64,000 nt of DNA from JBGSON01 sp041739085 (GTDB taxonomy: Bacteria; Patescibacteriota; Gracilibacteria; CAIRYL01), in NCBI GenBank assembly GCA_041739085.1, contig JBGSON010000019.1, forward strand, positions 1-64,000. Direction: 5' to 3'. Shown here one piece after another: positions 41,329-52,231 of the stretch. The translations under genes and the position numbers were made by a program. Numbering within the stretch: position 1 is the stretch's first letter; every line of letters begins with the position of its first letter. The notes beneath the pieces were generated by a model. The model searched no databases, had not been told where the DNA came from, and was given only the letters and a program-made list of their open reading frames with translations.

Positions 41329-44300
41329 ATGAAAACACTTCAAAAGATGAAGTCGCTTCATAAGAATCCCGTTTTCTGGGGAGCGAGCGTCCTTGTCCTC
41401 GGGATCGGTGTTTTCTTCACGTCTCTTCCTTTCAGAGGGGATCTTTCGGCCGACATCATTGCTCCTGAACTGTGCACGTTTGATCTTGAAGCGACCGCAA
41501 CGATGGATGGAGGGACTCCGGATTATAAAGCATCTCAGCCGATCTTCATGACTGCCCAGCCGACATGGCTCTGGAGCAATGTCACGAATGCCCAGAGCTG
41601 CATGGATTCGGCTTCGAAGAAGGTTGAGTGGGACTGGGAGAACGACGGTATTTTTGATGCATCTCAGAATGTGATGAATTATGAAAATCATGTTTCGAGC
41701 ATCTATGCCGAGGGAGTTCATACCGCAACAGTCCGCGTGACGTGGGATGGAGTGGAAAGGACAAAGCAAGTCATCGTGAATGCAAATGCTGACGGGAAAG
41801 CGGACTGCGGAGGGACGTGTAATTTTAACCATTCCTCCTGCACCGTAGCTCCCGCAGGATTTACGGTTTGGGAGACGGCCGACCAATCAGAGACAGATTT
41901 TCCATGTTATAAGAGGGGACTCCTCAGTTCAGTACCAGCCGGACAGGTGTGCACTTTCAGCGGTTCGGTCAAAAACGCGGGAGAAATCCACATGGCTCCC
42001 ATCGAACTGAGGATCGAGGGAAATAACTGCGGGCAATCGATCAGCTACTGTGACGGATTGCAGGACTGTTCAGCAAAGGATTTCAGCGTATCGTGCAGAG
42101 AAGGAGAAGTCCGGGTATATGTTCCGTCTTCATGCGGATGGAATCCCAGCTCGATCACCGACAGTTCTGAAATCTCGATTGTCAGAAACTGCAATAGCGC
42201 CTCCATTGATATTTCAAAGTCCGCCACTCCCGCAGCGATCCCTCTCGACGGAGCATCGAATTACACGGTAGTCCTCACTAATATATCAAAACTGAAGATC
42301 TGGTATTCGAATCTGAGGCTCATCGATATGTATGATGGTGGCCGGATGGAGATCACTTCAATCAACGAGCCTGCAGGCTTTAATTGCGTGCTCACCAATA
42401 AGTTTCCCTTCGGAGTGATCATACAGGGAGGCGGACCGGTCCCCATCCCATCCGAAAAAAAGTTTATTATCTGTTCCCCGGGAATTCTGCCGACCGGAGC
42501 TGCTCTCGAACCCGGAGCATCGATCACTTTGACGTATCAGGGGAAGGGGATTGAAAAAGGGAAAGCTCAGAATGATGCCCTTGGGATTATCGGGAACGTT
42601 GTCATGGCGAAAGATGTGCAGGATGTATACATCGGGTTGAATGCCGACCTCGGTGTGACGAAATCTGCCGACAAAGAATATGCAAGTCCGGGGGAGACCG
42701 TGAATTATTCCATTGCTGTCCGCAACAACGGACCGGAAACGATCAAAGGTGAAATCCACATTGAGGAGGCAATCGACACGAAGTACATGGATGTGGATAT
42801 TGCGAGTCAGCTTCCTCCCGGAGCAGTATGCACATTTTCGGATACTCCTCCCGGGTCGACCGTGTATGAAATGCGCTGCGTTTTTAAACTCACGCTCGAC
42901 GGATTTCCCGCTGGAGAAACACGAGTATGGACATACGCGGGAACAACGCGAAGTGACAGCACCGGATCAGGAGGAGATGCCCACAATAAAGTGTCCGTAG
43001 GATATCGTGCGACGAATGGAGCAATCGATACGAATCCTTTGAATGACAATGCAGACGTAACGGTCACCGTCGGTCCTCCCGGAGGACAGACTGTCCGGGT
43101 GGACAAAAAGGCGAGCGAAGATCTGATTCCGCTCCTCGGGAAAGTAGACTATACCGTTGTCGTCACACCGGGCGAAAATACAACAAACGATCTCATCAAG
43201 CTCACTGATGAATATGATTCAAAACTCCTGAGTGTTGACGCGGGAAGCATATCTGCATGGGGAATGAAGTGCACGAATGATGATCTGAAAGGGTTGATAT
43301 CCTGTGAAGGCGATTCAAGTCCAACGGCAAAACTTCCCACGCTCACCTACAGCGCGACCGGGATCGCAGAAGGTGTCGCTGAAAACACAGCGATCGTTAC
43401 GATGGGAAACGAATCAGATACGGAAACTGTTTATGTCACCATTGGAGGAGGGACCACTCCGAACATCGATATTGACAAATGGGCACTCGAGAACCAGACC
43501 TACCCGCCGAATGGAATCCATGTTGGCGACACCATTCATTATCATGTCGACCTGAGAAACATCAGGGCTATCGGCAATCCGGAAATAATTCTCACGGATG
43601 ATTTCGACGAAGCGCGGGTGCGCATCGTGAGCATCAATGGCAGCCAATTTGCGAATTGCACTGCTCTTGATATCGCGAATGTCACCGGGAAAATCGAATG
43701 TCATACGAATGTGAACGATCGTCCAGAAATCACGCTTACCTATAATGTCGTTGTGATCAGCGGAGGCGAGGCGCGCAATACTGCTACGGTGACTATGGCT
43801 GGATTGGAGAAAAGCGATAATGAAATGGTAAAAATCCAAAGGCAAGCGGACCTCCTTCTCGAAAAATGGGCTATCTCGGATGTCATCGCCCCGAACGGAA
43901 CAACAGCCTATCATATCAAGTTCACGAACCTCGGTCCTGATGTTTTGGACATCCCCGTCTCCATCAAGGACATCATTGATCCGGGTACTGCGAGTATGAT
44001 ACGGGGATCTCTTCCCGCTTTCTGCCGTGAAGACGTTCCATCAAACGGGATGCTCTGTTATCCCATCGGTGATGAGACGACCGGAGTGACCAATCCCCTG
44101 AGCGTCGGTGAAACAGTGGAATTCACCTATGAGGGAATTGCCGGCGAGACAGAAGGAACGGTGAAAAATTCCGCAGCCCTTGATCTCCTGGGAAGCACTC
44201 CTGATACGGTCACTGATCCGAATATCAGCAATAATTCTACGACTGAAGAAGTGACCGTTGCTGATAATTCCGTCGATCTTTCAGTGACAAAGACCGCGGA

Positions 44301-46275
44301 CACCCAGATGGTTGAAATCGGAGGGGACATCGTGTATTCCATTTCCTATGACGTGGTTCAGAATGCCGTCGCGACGAACGTCGTCATTGTTGATGATTAT
44401 GACGAAACGCATGTGAGAAATATTCGTGATCTCCAGCCAGGCGATCGGTGCAGAAATGACGCGACAGCGGGTGTGATCACCTGCGATATCGGTAGTGTAA
44501 GCCCGATGAACCTGAGATACCACATTACCTATACCGCAGAGGCATATGTTTTGGGAGATGCGGTCAATACCGCTACGATCTCTTCAGAATATCCTGATCC
44601 GGACCAGACAAACAATGCATCCACAGTTACTGTTCATATTGGAAATGCCGTGGTAACAGCCGATCTTGCGATTGAGAAGACAGGCCCGAATTATGCTGTC
44701 TATGGAGAGACGGTCAATTATACCCTTACCTATATGAATTCCGGCCCGGATGATGCGGAAAAGGTTGTGATCATTGATGATTATGATGAGGCAAAAGCCG
44801 AGATCGTCAGCATCGAGACGAATCCCGCTGACGGAGTGCAGTGTATGGATACAAAAACACAGATCGAATGCTCGATCGATTTCCTCAATCTGGATAAGAA
44901 TATGAGGACGATCAATTATAAAGCAAGAATCAAGGGGAGCGGTCTGATCCGGAATGAAGCAGAAATCGCATTCTCCGGAAATGATCCGGAGATTAATAAT
45001 AATACAGCGGTTTGGGAAGTGAATGATGTGCCTCTCAGCGCAGATCTTGAAGTCGTGGAAAAGTACATCATCAATCCGCCCGCAGGACCATATTATGCCG
45101 GGCAGGAGCTCACCTATTATGTGAGATATCAGAACAACGGTCCGGAAATTGCGACGAATGTTCTTCTTACCGATGACTACGATGAAGCGGTGTTCGATGT
45201 TGTGAGCCTGAACGATCCCGACCGCTGCACAGATGACAAGACGAAGATCATCTGCCGGTTTAATGCCGTCAGCCCTTATACTGAAGGAGGATCTGAAAAC
45301 ATCAAAGCAATCTCCTATGTTGTCCGCGCGAAAAGAACAGGGAAAGGGGTATTGAACAGAGCAGAGATCGAATCAACAGATATGAAAGATCATGATCCTG
45401 ACAATAATTGGAAAGAATTCTCTGTCGATATTTTCGGAAGTGCTGATCTTGAACTTCAAAAACAGGTGAGTAATCCCACGCCGAACGTCGGAGATCAGAT
45501 CTCTTATTCCATCCAGTTCCGGAATATCGGGCCTCTTGTCGTCCAGGGATATGAAATCGAAGACCGATATGACAAGACAAAACTTTCGTTTGTTTCCACA
45601 TCAGGTCTTCCTGCAGGACTCTCTTGCGTGAACGCAGATGACTCGACGTCCGCAAATATCGGGATCATCCGCTGCACATGCCGCCTTGATCTTGATGCTT
45701 GTATCCTGAATCCGTCCACATCGTTCTCCTCCTACAGCTACACGATGAATGTTTTGAACACGGGAGCAGCGTCCAATACTGCAGACATCAGTTCTCTTGA
45801 GAATATTCATGATCCGCTCCTCGGGAATAACACCGACAGCATCACGATTTCCATCGGAATTCCGCCGGTTCCTGTCTTCAGCGTTACGAAGACCGCGGAT
45901 CTTGCTTTGAATCCCGCAAGTCCTTTTATCATCCCCCACGGAACGGTGATCACCTATGAAGTGACCGTCAGCAACAGCTCGCCTTCCGCTTCCGGAGATG
46001 TCCTCCTTGTCGACACGATCACGGGGAGAACAAATGGCGGGAACCTCGGGCCGTATGAAAACATCGAATTTATTTGGAATAGCGGTTCAGGCACATATGA
46101 AGAAGAGAGGGTGGCAGATGCCAATGGAGGGGAAATCTTCCGGGTGCTCTTCCATAACTTTCCGGCAGGAGGGAGTATGACGATCCGATACACAAGGACT
46201 GCTCAGGGAAATGGCATCCCCGCGACGCAGTACTCTGACATCACGAATTCCGCGACTCTCTATGTCGAACCGTAA
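41329..46275 (+). CDS. Giant DUF11-repeat surface protein, 1648 aa
   Basis: An export signal or anchor helix lies at residues 16-33 (VFWGASVLVLGIGVFFTSL). Residues 45-300 contain an Ig/PKD-like part (VEWDWENDGIFDASQNV) and a Cys-rich region (CGGTCNFNHSSC). About ten DUF11-like repeats of 110-130 residues follow, each opening with a strand such as DLSVTKTAD or DLAIEKTGP and a NYTLTYMNSGP segment, and most with a D-D-Y/F-D-E motif (VVIIDDYDEAK). The last repeat ends without a membrane helix or sorting motif, unlike its two paralogs. DUF11 proteins form long fibres in other bacteria; an adhesin role is inferred. The second DUF11 gene begins 38 nt downstream, in the same operon. Confidence 0.9.
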   Translation: MKTLQKMKSLHKNPVFWGASVLVLGIGVFFTSLPFRGDLSADIIAPELCTFDLEATATMDGGTPDYKASQPIFMTAQPTWLWSNVTNAQSCMDSASKKVEWDWENDGIFDASQNVMNYENHVSSIYAEGVHTATVRVTWDGVERTKQVIVNANADGKADCGGTCNFNHSSCTVAPAGFTVWETADQSETDFPCYKRGLLSSVPAGQVCTFSGSVKNAGEIHMAPIELRIEGNNCGQSISYCDGLQDCSAKDFSVSCREGEVRVYVPSSCGWNPSSITDSSEISIVRNCNSASIDISKSATPAAIPLDGASNYTVVLTNISKLKIWYSNLRLIDMYDGGRMEITSINEPAGFNCVLTNKFPFGVIIQGGGPVPIPSEKKFIICSPGILPTGAALEPGASITLTYQGKGIEKGKAQNDALGIIGNVVMAKDVQDVYIGLNADLGVTKSADKEYASPGETVNYSIAVRNNGPETIKGEIHIEEAIDTKYMDVDIASQLPPGAVCTFSDTPPGSTVYEMRCVFKLTLDGFPAGETRVWTYAGTTRSDSTGSGGDAHNKVSVGYRATNGAIDTNPLNDNADVTVTVGPPGGQTVRVDKKASEDLIPLLGKVDYTVVVTPGENTTNDLIKLTDEYDSKLLSVDAGSISAWGMKCTNDDLKGLISCEGDSSPTAKLPTLTYSATGIAEGVAENTAIVTMGNESDTETVYVTIGGGTTPNIDIDKWALENQTYPPNGIHVGDTIHYHVDLRNIRAIGNPEIILTDDFDEARVRIVSINGSQFANCTALDIANVTGKIECHTNVNDRPEITLTYNVVVISGGEARNTATVTMAGLEKSDNEMVKIQRQADLLLEKWAISDVIAPNGTTAYHIKFTNLGPDVLDIPVSIKDIIDPGTASMIRGSLPAFCREDVPSNGMLCYPIGDETTGVTNPLSVGETVEFTYEGIAGETEGTVKNSAALDLLGSTPDTVTDPNISNNSTTEEVTVADNSVDLSVTKTADTQMVEIGGDIVYSISYDVVQNAVATNVVIVDDYDETHVRNIRDLQPGDRCRNDATAGVITCDIGSVSPMNLRYHITYTAEAYVLGDAVNTATISSEYPDPDQTNNASTVTVHIGNAVVTADLAIEKTGPNYAVYGETVNYTLTYMNSGPDDAEKVVIIDDYDEAKAEIVSIETNPADGVQCMDTKTQIECSIDFLNLDKNMRTINYKARIKGSGLIRNEAEIAFSGNDPEINNNTAVWEVNDVPLSADLEVVEKYIINPPAGPYYAGQELTYYVRYQNNGPEIATNVLLTDDYDEAVFDVVSLNDPDRCTDDKTKIICRFNAVSPYTEGGSENIKAISYVVRAKRTGKGVLNRAEIESTDMKDHDPDNNWKEFSVDIFGSADLELQKQVSNPTPNVGDQISYSIQFRNIGPLVVQGYEIEDRYDKTKLSFVSTSGLPAGLSCVNADDSTSANIGIIRCTCRLDLDACILNPSTSFSSYSYTMNVLNTGAASNTADISSLENIHDPLLGNNTDSITISIGIPPVPVFSVTKTADLALNPASPFIIPHGTVITYEVTVSNSSPSASGDVLLVDTITGRTNGGNLGPYENIEFIWNSGSGTYEEERVADANGGEIFRVLFHNFPAGGSMTIRYTRTAQGNGIPATQYSDITNSATLYVEP

Positions 46276-46313
46276 GCCCTTTCCTCCCACGACAATCTCT
46301 TTCTAAAAAACAA

Positions 46314-49300
46314 ATGAAATCCTTCCCACAACTGACCGGAATCAAAAAAGCTCTCATCGGGCTCGGATCCCTTGTCGTCCTCGGGGCGATCATTCTCTTC
46401 ATCCCGGGAGTGAATGAAAAGCTTTTTCAGGCAAACATCACGTCGAATACTGCGGGATTTACTCAGATAGCGGATCAGGCGAGCGTTACGGTGAGGATTG
46501 GATCCATTGAGGATACGGAAGCCCAGTGCATTTCATTCGTTGCGATCCCGAATCCGGTAAACCCTAATCAGGAGCTAACGCTGCAATGGGAATCACGGAA
46601 TCAACAAAGGGTCGTCATTACAGAAGGCACAGCAACGATCCTTGATTCTCAAAATCCGGACCTGAGAGAACTGAAGATCCTATTCGGCATTACCAAGGAC
46701 ACGACGTTTACGCTTACCATATTTGCCAAGGATGGAAAGAGCCACGCTTGCCCACCTCTCACCGTGAGCATTCGAGATGACGTTCTCCCTGATCTCTTCA
46801 TTGAGAAAACCTCGAATCACCCGTCCGTCGATCCGGGGCAGGTGATCGAATATACACTCGACTACGGGCTTCGTGCAGAAATACCGGCTGTCCAGGCCGT
46901 GAGCATCACGGATGATGTGGATCTCGACAAAGTGCAATTTGTGCGCTTCACAAATAATCCGAATGATATCTGTGAATACAACGATAAAATTGGATATATA
47001 ACCTGTAACATCTCCGAACTTCCGGATGAGAAACTCGCTTCACTCGGGCCGATCAGATATCAGGTTCAGGTGAGAAGTGAGCTTTCGGTTCCGAATTCGT
47101 ATGAGAATACAGCGAATATCACGTCTCGGACTCCTGGGTATGTTGATGCGAACATCAATGACAACTCGAGCTCAGTGTTGGTGCAGATCAGTCCTCAGGG
47201 AGAAGGCGTTGATCTCTCTGTGACAAAGAGTGCTGATCAGACCGCTGTTGAAATCGGCGCTGATATCGTGTATTCGATTTCCTATGACGTTGTTGAAAAC
47301 GCATTTGCGAGAAATGTCGTCATTGTTGATGATTATGACGAAGCGCATGTGAGAAATATTCGTAATCTCCAGCCAGGCGACCGGTGCAGAAATGACGCGA
47401 CAGCGGGTGTGATCACCTGCGATATCGGTAGCGTCAGCCCGATGAACCTGAGATACCACATTACCTATACCGCAGAGGCATATGTTTTGGGAGATGCGGT
47501 CAATACTGCTACGATCACGTCAGATAATCCGGACCCTGATCAGACCAATAATAGCGACCGAGCGGTCGTTATGATCCGCGGTGAAGGTTCGACGCGGGTC
47601 TCCATCGTAAAAACCGCGCAACCGGAATATATCGAAAACGGAGGAGATGTCACCTATACGGTCAGCCTTGAAAATACAGGAGCGATCCCGGTGACGAATT
47701 CCTGGGTCACGGATGATTATGATGAGGCTCACCTCACAATACAACAGATCCCGAATGGATGCAGTATTGCACCGGATTCGAACAACCCTTCGAACTGGGT
47801 GATGCGATGCAACATCGGGACTCTGCCCGTCGGAGGAAGATGGCAGTACCAATATGTCAGTGAAGTAAAAAATGCGGCGGATGGAAGTTTGATCGAAAAC
47901 TGCGCGAAATTTTCAGCTGATCAGATCAGTCTCAATAATGAACCGAGAGACTGCGCGACCGTTACGATCGAAGGAAATGATGTGTTTGGGATTACAAAAA
48001 ACGTCTCAGAGACTGAGCTCCCGACAGGAACAGGAGGAGTCCAAACCGCATATACCATTATCGTCACGAACAACGGCCATTTCACGAGATCTGTAAATCT
48101 CAAGGATGTATTCACTCCCGGACCATCAGGGAGTCTCTCTTTTGATTCCGGATCGCTCGTCTTGAATGTGATCCCGGTGAACTCTGCCACGGTATCCGGG
48201 AATCTCAATAATGGCTTCACGTTAAGCAATGTACAGCCCGGGACAAGAGTAGAGATCCATTATTCCCGGACGGCCGACGTACTCCCGCCTTCCGGAGTGT
48301 CATCCGATTTCGCAAACCGGGCATGCACGTATGATCCGGATGATATGGCGATGACGACTCCGATCGAATGCGCCAATGCTACAGTGACGCTCACGGGAGG
48401 AGCGGTGAGGAATGATCTCGCGCTCGAGATGCATGTTGATGATGCGACTGTTCCGCCGAACATCCTCAATCCGAATCATATTCTCACAACCCTCAATTTC
48501 GATCTCCTCTGGAAAAACCTCGGGAACTCACGAATGGATGAGGTTGCTGTGTTCGTGGATTGCGATGACAACGCGATCAGTATTATGAGTGCGCCCGGAT
48601 CGGCCAGCATCAACGCATCCAATAACACTATCCGCTGGGATATCGGGGATCTCACCGCTCAAACTGACGGGCCGCTCTTTTTTGAAGCAGTACTCAAGGA
48701 CGGATACGGGAATGCGGGATCAGCGGATTTCAACTGCACTGCCCATATCGAGAGTGATGTGACGCCAATCGCCCAGGAAGCAGATCAAACAAACAATGAT
48801 GCGGCCGTTTCTGTAAATGTGAACGAGACAAACCGCGGGACGATGTCAAAGCGTGTATGGAATATCAATACTGGAATAACATCTTCTGCGATCCAGGCTT
48901 CTGAAGGAGATGAACTCGAATACATTCTTTCCTATACGACTTCTGATTCATCGGTATCCGGTCATATTTTTGAAGACGATATCTCCGACATCCTCCAGTA
49001 CTCTGCCATAACTGATTTTGGCGGAGCGACGCTCGCGGGAACGACATTGAGGTGGCCGGCTCAGAACATCCCCGCATATCAGACCGCGGAAGTCCGCTTC
49101 CGGGTGAAGGTATTTGCGGATGTCGAAGGGATCGGGGGCGACTATACCCTCCGAAACGCGTATGGAAACGATGTTACCGTCGTCACGCTTCCGAATCTCC
49201 GGCGCACAAAATCAGTTTCCGTGAACGGTGCCGGATATGTGGGAAACGCGACCGCGAGGCCGGGGGATATTCTCACCTACCGGCTGGGAGTCGAGAATAC

Positions 49301-51821
49301 CGGAACAGTGACGAGGAATGCCTATATTTTTGAAGATAATATCACCGATATCCTCGAATACACGACGGTCATCGATAATGGAGGCGGTGCCGTCACTGAA
49401 AATAGCGCCGGACAGCAGATCATTTCCTGGAGTCCGGTCGATATCCTTCCGGGAACGACTCAGTACAAGACCTTTCGCGTTGAGATCGATGATCCGCTGG
49501 TCGCGGGTGGTGATTTTACCCTGCGAAACGCGTTTGGAAACTCCATTGCCATCGTCACCATTCCGACGGTGATCATCTCGAAGACCGTGCGGAATGAATC
49601 GATCGTTCATCCTCAATCGGGGACGAATATCTCCGCGGATCAAAATGACTACCTCACGTATACCCTGCGAGCTGAGGAAAATGGAGGTGTCGCGACTTTT
49701 GAAAATTTCATTTTCAGGGATGATATCGGAGACATCCTCGATTATGTGAATCCTTCTTCGATCACCATCTCGAACGGAGGAATGCTCAGTGGGACCATGA
49801 TCACATGGCCTGCTCAGGACATTCCTGCCGGAGGCGCTCAGAGCGTCACTTTCCGCGTTCAGGTGGCTTCCATGTCCGTCTGGCCGCAGGGACCGGGATT
49901 TGACCGCCAGATGGCCAATGTCTACGGGAATCAGGTGAATGTGCGGCTTCCCGACACGATGGTTCAAGTCGATACCCATATTGAAAAGACAGTATCCGCA
50001 GAAACAGCCGCGCCCGGACAGGATGTGACCTATACGCTCACCTATTGGAATGAAGGGAATGTCGCTGCGTCGAATGTCATCATCACCGATGATTATGATG
50101 AATCGAGTTTCGAGATCCTGACTCTCCCAACGCAATGCGCAGATATTGTTGACGGAGTGGCGGGGAACCATTACCTCCGATGCATCGTCGGAAACCTGGA
50201 TTATCTGAAGCCGGACACAACGGCGTATGTCCTCCAGTATGTGCTCCGCGTCCGGAGGATATTCCCCGATGCCGGACCCGGTGATACGAGAGAAGCGATC
50301 AATACTGTCATCATCAATCAGAACGAGTTCGATCCGGACGGCACAGACAATCAGGACTCTGCTCTCGTGACGATCGATCTCAGGAGCGGAATTCAAATGA
50401 CGAAGACTGCGAATCCCTCGAACAATGTCCGGACGGGTCAGGATGTCACCTACACGATCACCGTGACGAATCATTCGACAAGGCTCCAGACCTTTAGCAT
50501 TACAGATGTTCTCCCGCATGACGGGAATAACGGCGGGCATCTCACCTTCAATCCCGATAGCGTGAGCGCTTCATTCGCTCCCGCGGGATCCGGAACATTC
50601 AGCGGAACGAATCCGTTCATCATTACCGATCTCCGTCCAGATGCCGTGGCGACGATCACGTACACCGCGACGGCGAGCAATGAGGGAATCGATTTCAATG
50701 AGAGTTCCGCGTTTACGAATACCGCGACGCTCTCTTCCAGTAATGAGACCACCGGACCAACGGCGTCCGCGACCGTCTTTGTTCTCGGGCCCACTTCCGG
50801 AGGAGGAGGTGGCAGCGGAGGCGGAGGCGGAGGGAGCAGGATCGTTCATGGCGACCTCAACCTCTACATCGTAAAGGAAGTAAAGGATATCAACGGAAAA
50901 TGGCAGGATGCGAATACCTATGATCTTGCAGCGCTGGTTCCCGATGCGGGAGAACAGACTGTTTCCTATCGGGTGAAGGTGACGAACGAGGGGTCGTTCC
51001 GGGGTGACAATATCGTGATCGAGGATATTTTCCTGAGCAGCACGATGCGGAGAAAATCCATTCAAAATGTGGAAAATGCGGAATGGAATCCCCAGGCTCA
51101 GACATTTACCATTGCAAGAATCGCGGCAGCAAAAACCATCACGATCGTCTATGACGCCGTTCTGGAAAAAGTCGCAGCAGCGGATGATATTGCGAACGGA
51201 GTGAATACCGTCACACTCATCAATGCGGAAACGAATCTCCCCCACAATTTCGTTGTCGACGAGACCACCGGGATCGGAGCGACGGATCCTGCCTATATTA
51301 AGACGGGGCTCGGGGCTCAGATATTCCCGCCTGATGAGACCCATCCGGGAGGAGTGGAACTCAAGAAGAGGGTCGACAAGACCTCCGTGAAACCCGGAGA
51401 GGAAGTGAATTATATCATCACCGTTGAGAATCATACCGGAGCGGATATCAAAGACCTGGTTCTCACTGACCTCTTCCCATTCGATTATCTCGAATACCTC
51501 GGTGGGAATACGAGAGGGATCGAAAAGGACAAGGAGATGGAATACCGGAAGATGATCCTCCGTCCGGACAAAGTCTGGGTCATCCGGGTAAAGGCGCAGG
51601 TGAAGCATTCCGTATCGGAAGGAACGACCATCAGGAATTTCGTGACCGTGCGCGCTGAGAATACGGATCTCTCTGCCCTCAATGCAGAGACGACGATCAC
51701 CGTCGACCGCATTCCGAGACCGGTTCAGCTCCAGAGCACAGGAATCGAGGTGTATTCTCTCATCCTCCTCATCGGAGGCGCGGCTCTCGTCTTTGCGGGA
51801 GTGAAGAGAAAAAGAGCGTGA
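46314..51821 (+). CDS. Giant DUF11-repeat surface protein, 1835 aa
   Basis: N-terminal export helix at residues 13-30 (LIGLGSLVVLGAIILFIPG), an Ig-like domain, then about ten DUF11-like repeats. A Gly/Ser-rich linker (about residues 1495-1508, GGGGGSGGGGGGS) leads to a C-terminal module of about 330 residues with two further repeats (VKEVKDINGKWQDANTYD and VELKKRVDKTSVKPGEEVNY). The end is LQSTGIEVYS, one membrane helix and KRKRA, which looks like a sortase-type or related anchoring signal. Residues 300-412 are nearly identical to residues 982-1094 of the upstream paralog. A strong terminator follows at 51841-51873. Confidence 0.9.
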   Translation: MKSFPQLTGIKKALIGLGSLVVLGAIILFIPGVNEKLFQANITSNTAGFTQIADQASVTVRIGSIEDTEAQCISFVAIPNPVNPNQELTLQWESRNQQRVVITEGTATILDSQNPDLRELKILFGITKDTTFTLTIFAKDGKSHACPPLTVSIRDDVLPDLFIEKTSNHPSVDPGQVIEYTLDYGLRAEIPAVQAVSITDDVDLDKVQFVRFTNNPNDICEYNDKIGYITCNISELPDEKLASLGPIRYQVQVRSELSVPNSYENTANITSRTPGYVDANINDNSSSVLVQISPQGEGVDLSVTKSADQTAVEIGADIVYSISYDVVENAFARNVVIVDDYDEAHVRNIRNLQPGDRCRNDATAGVITCDIGSVSPMNLRYHITYTAEAYVLGDAVNTATITSDNPDPDQTNNSDRAVVMIRGEGSTRVSIVKTAQPEYIENGGDVTYTVSLENTGAIPVTNSWVTDDYDEAHLTIQQIPNGCSIAPDSNNPSNWVMRCNIGTLPVGGRWQYQYVSEVKNAADGSLIENCAKFSADQISLNNEPRDCATVTIEGNDVFGITKNVSETELPTGTGGVQTAYTIIVTNNGHFTRSVNLKDVFTPGPSGSLSFDSGSLVLNVIPVNSATVSGNLNNGFTLSNVQPGTRVEIHYSRTADVLPPSGVSSDFANRACTYDPDDMAMTTPIECANATVTLTGGAVRNDLALEMHVDDATVPPNILNPNHILTTLNFDLLWKNLGNSRMDEVAVFVDCDDNAISIMSAPGSASINASNNTIRWDIGDLTAQTDGPLFFEAVLKDGYGNAGSADFNCTAHIESDVTPIAQEADQTNNDAAVSVNVNETNRGTMSKRVWNINTGITSSAIQASEGDELEYILSYTTSDSSVSGHIFEDDISDILQYSAITDFGGATLAGTTLRWPAQNIPAYQTAEVRFRVKVFADVEGIGGDYTLRNAYGNDVTVVTLPNLRRTKSVSVNGAGYVGNATARPGDILTYRLGVENTGTVTRNAYIFEDNITDILEYTTVIDNGGGAVTENSAGQQIISWSPVDILPGTTQYKTFRVEIDDPLVAGGDFTLRNAFGNSIAIVTIPTVIISKTVRNESIVHPQSGTNISADQNDYLTYTLRAEENGGVATFENFIFRDDIGDILDYVNPSSITISNGGMLSGTMITWPAQDIPAGGAQSVTFRVQVASMSVWPQGPGFDRQMANVYGNQVNVRLPDTMVQVDTHIEKTVSAETAAPGQDVTYTLTYWNEGNVAASNVIITDDYDESSFEILTLPTQCADIVDGVAGNHYLRCIVGNLDYLKPDTTAYVLQYVLRVRRIFPDAGPGDTREAINTVIINQNEFDPDGTDNQDSALVTIDLRSGIQMTKTANPSNNVRTGQDVTYTITVTNHSTRLQTFSITDVLPHDGNNGGHLTFNPDSVSASFAPAGSGTFSGTNPFIITDLRPDAVATITYTATASNEGIDFNESSAFTNTATLSSSNETTGPTASATVFVLGPTSGGGGGSGGGGGGSRIVHGDLNLYIVKEVKDINGKWQDANTYDLAALVPDAGEQTVSYRVKVTNEGSFRGDNIVIEDIFLSSTMRRKSIQNVENAEWNPQAQTFTIARIAAAKTITIVYDAVLEKVAAADDIANGVNTVTLINAETNLPHNFVVDETTGIGATDPAYIKTGLGAQIFPPDETHPGGVELKKRVDKTSVKPGEEVNYIITVENHTGADIKDLVLTDLFPFDYLEYLGGNTRGIEKDKEMEYRKMILRPDKVWVIRVKAQVKHSVSEGTTIRNFVTVRAENTDLSALNAETTITVDRIPRPVQLQSTGIEVYSLILLIGGAALVFAGVKRKRA

Positions 51822-51840
51822 TCATCGGAAATAGTGGCAG

Positions 51841-51873
51841 AAAGCCTCTCGAAGACAATCGGGAGGCTTTTTT
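51841..51873 (+). terminator. Terminator of the two-gene DUF11 operon
   Basis: AAAGCCTCTCG pairs with CGGGAGGCTTT (11 bp, one G-T pair) around an 8-nt loop, and the right arm runs into TTTTTT. Confidence 0.88.
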
Positions 51874-52178
51874 GGGGTGGGCAAGCGCACAAGCTGACAA
51901 GTGTTCAAGCCAACAAGCGGTTCGTGAAATTCGATGGGACGGCTCTTCCTGAGTCGTCCCTTTCTTTGATTCATACTCAAAAGCCGGAAGCAATTTGTGA
52001 ATGTCATCTGTCTTCAGGTGGATTTTGTCATGGTGTCATCAGGGGAGGAGGCTTCCGCAGAAATATGTTTGCCGACTTGCTCACTTGTTCGCTTGGATAC
52101 TGGCATTTCTAAGGATTATTTTAGGATAATCGCATTTTTTAATTCTCATAAAGCTTATAATGCGTCAAGGCGCTTCCA

Positions 52179-52208
52179 TTGAGGAAAAACGCGATTTTTT
52201 GGTATAAT
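52179..52208 (+). promoter_or_regulatory. Promoter of the third DUF11 gene
   Basis: TTGAGG (52179-52184), 18-nt spacer, perfect TATAAT (52203-52208). The ATG at 52232 is 23 nt after the -10, giving a short leader. Confidence 0.68.
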
Positions 52209-52231
52209 ACAGGGATATAAATACGCATTTC

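Larger units (their letters stand above)
51822..52231. other. Intergenic region with family C hairpin and terminator
   Basis: No gene is seen. The terminator at 51841-51873 is followed by CAAG-word arms (51878-51922 and 52070-52105), the 27-nt conserved motif (51991-52017) and the promoter of the third DUF11 gene. Confidence 0.6.

Noticed and set aside
49212..50540. Minus-strand frame of 442 codons inside the second DUF11 gene (and similar ones at 50571-51608 and 54842-55609)
   Set aside because: They are antisense shadows of repetitive coding sequence whose codon bias avoids stops on the other strand.
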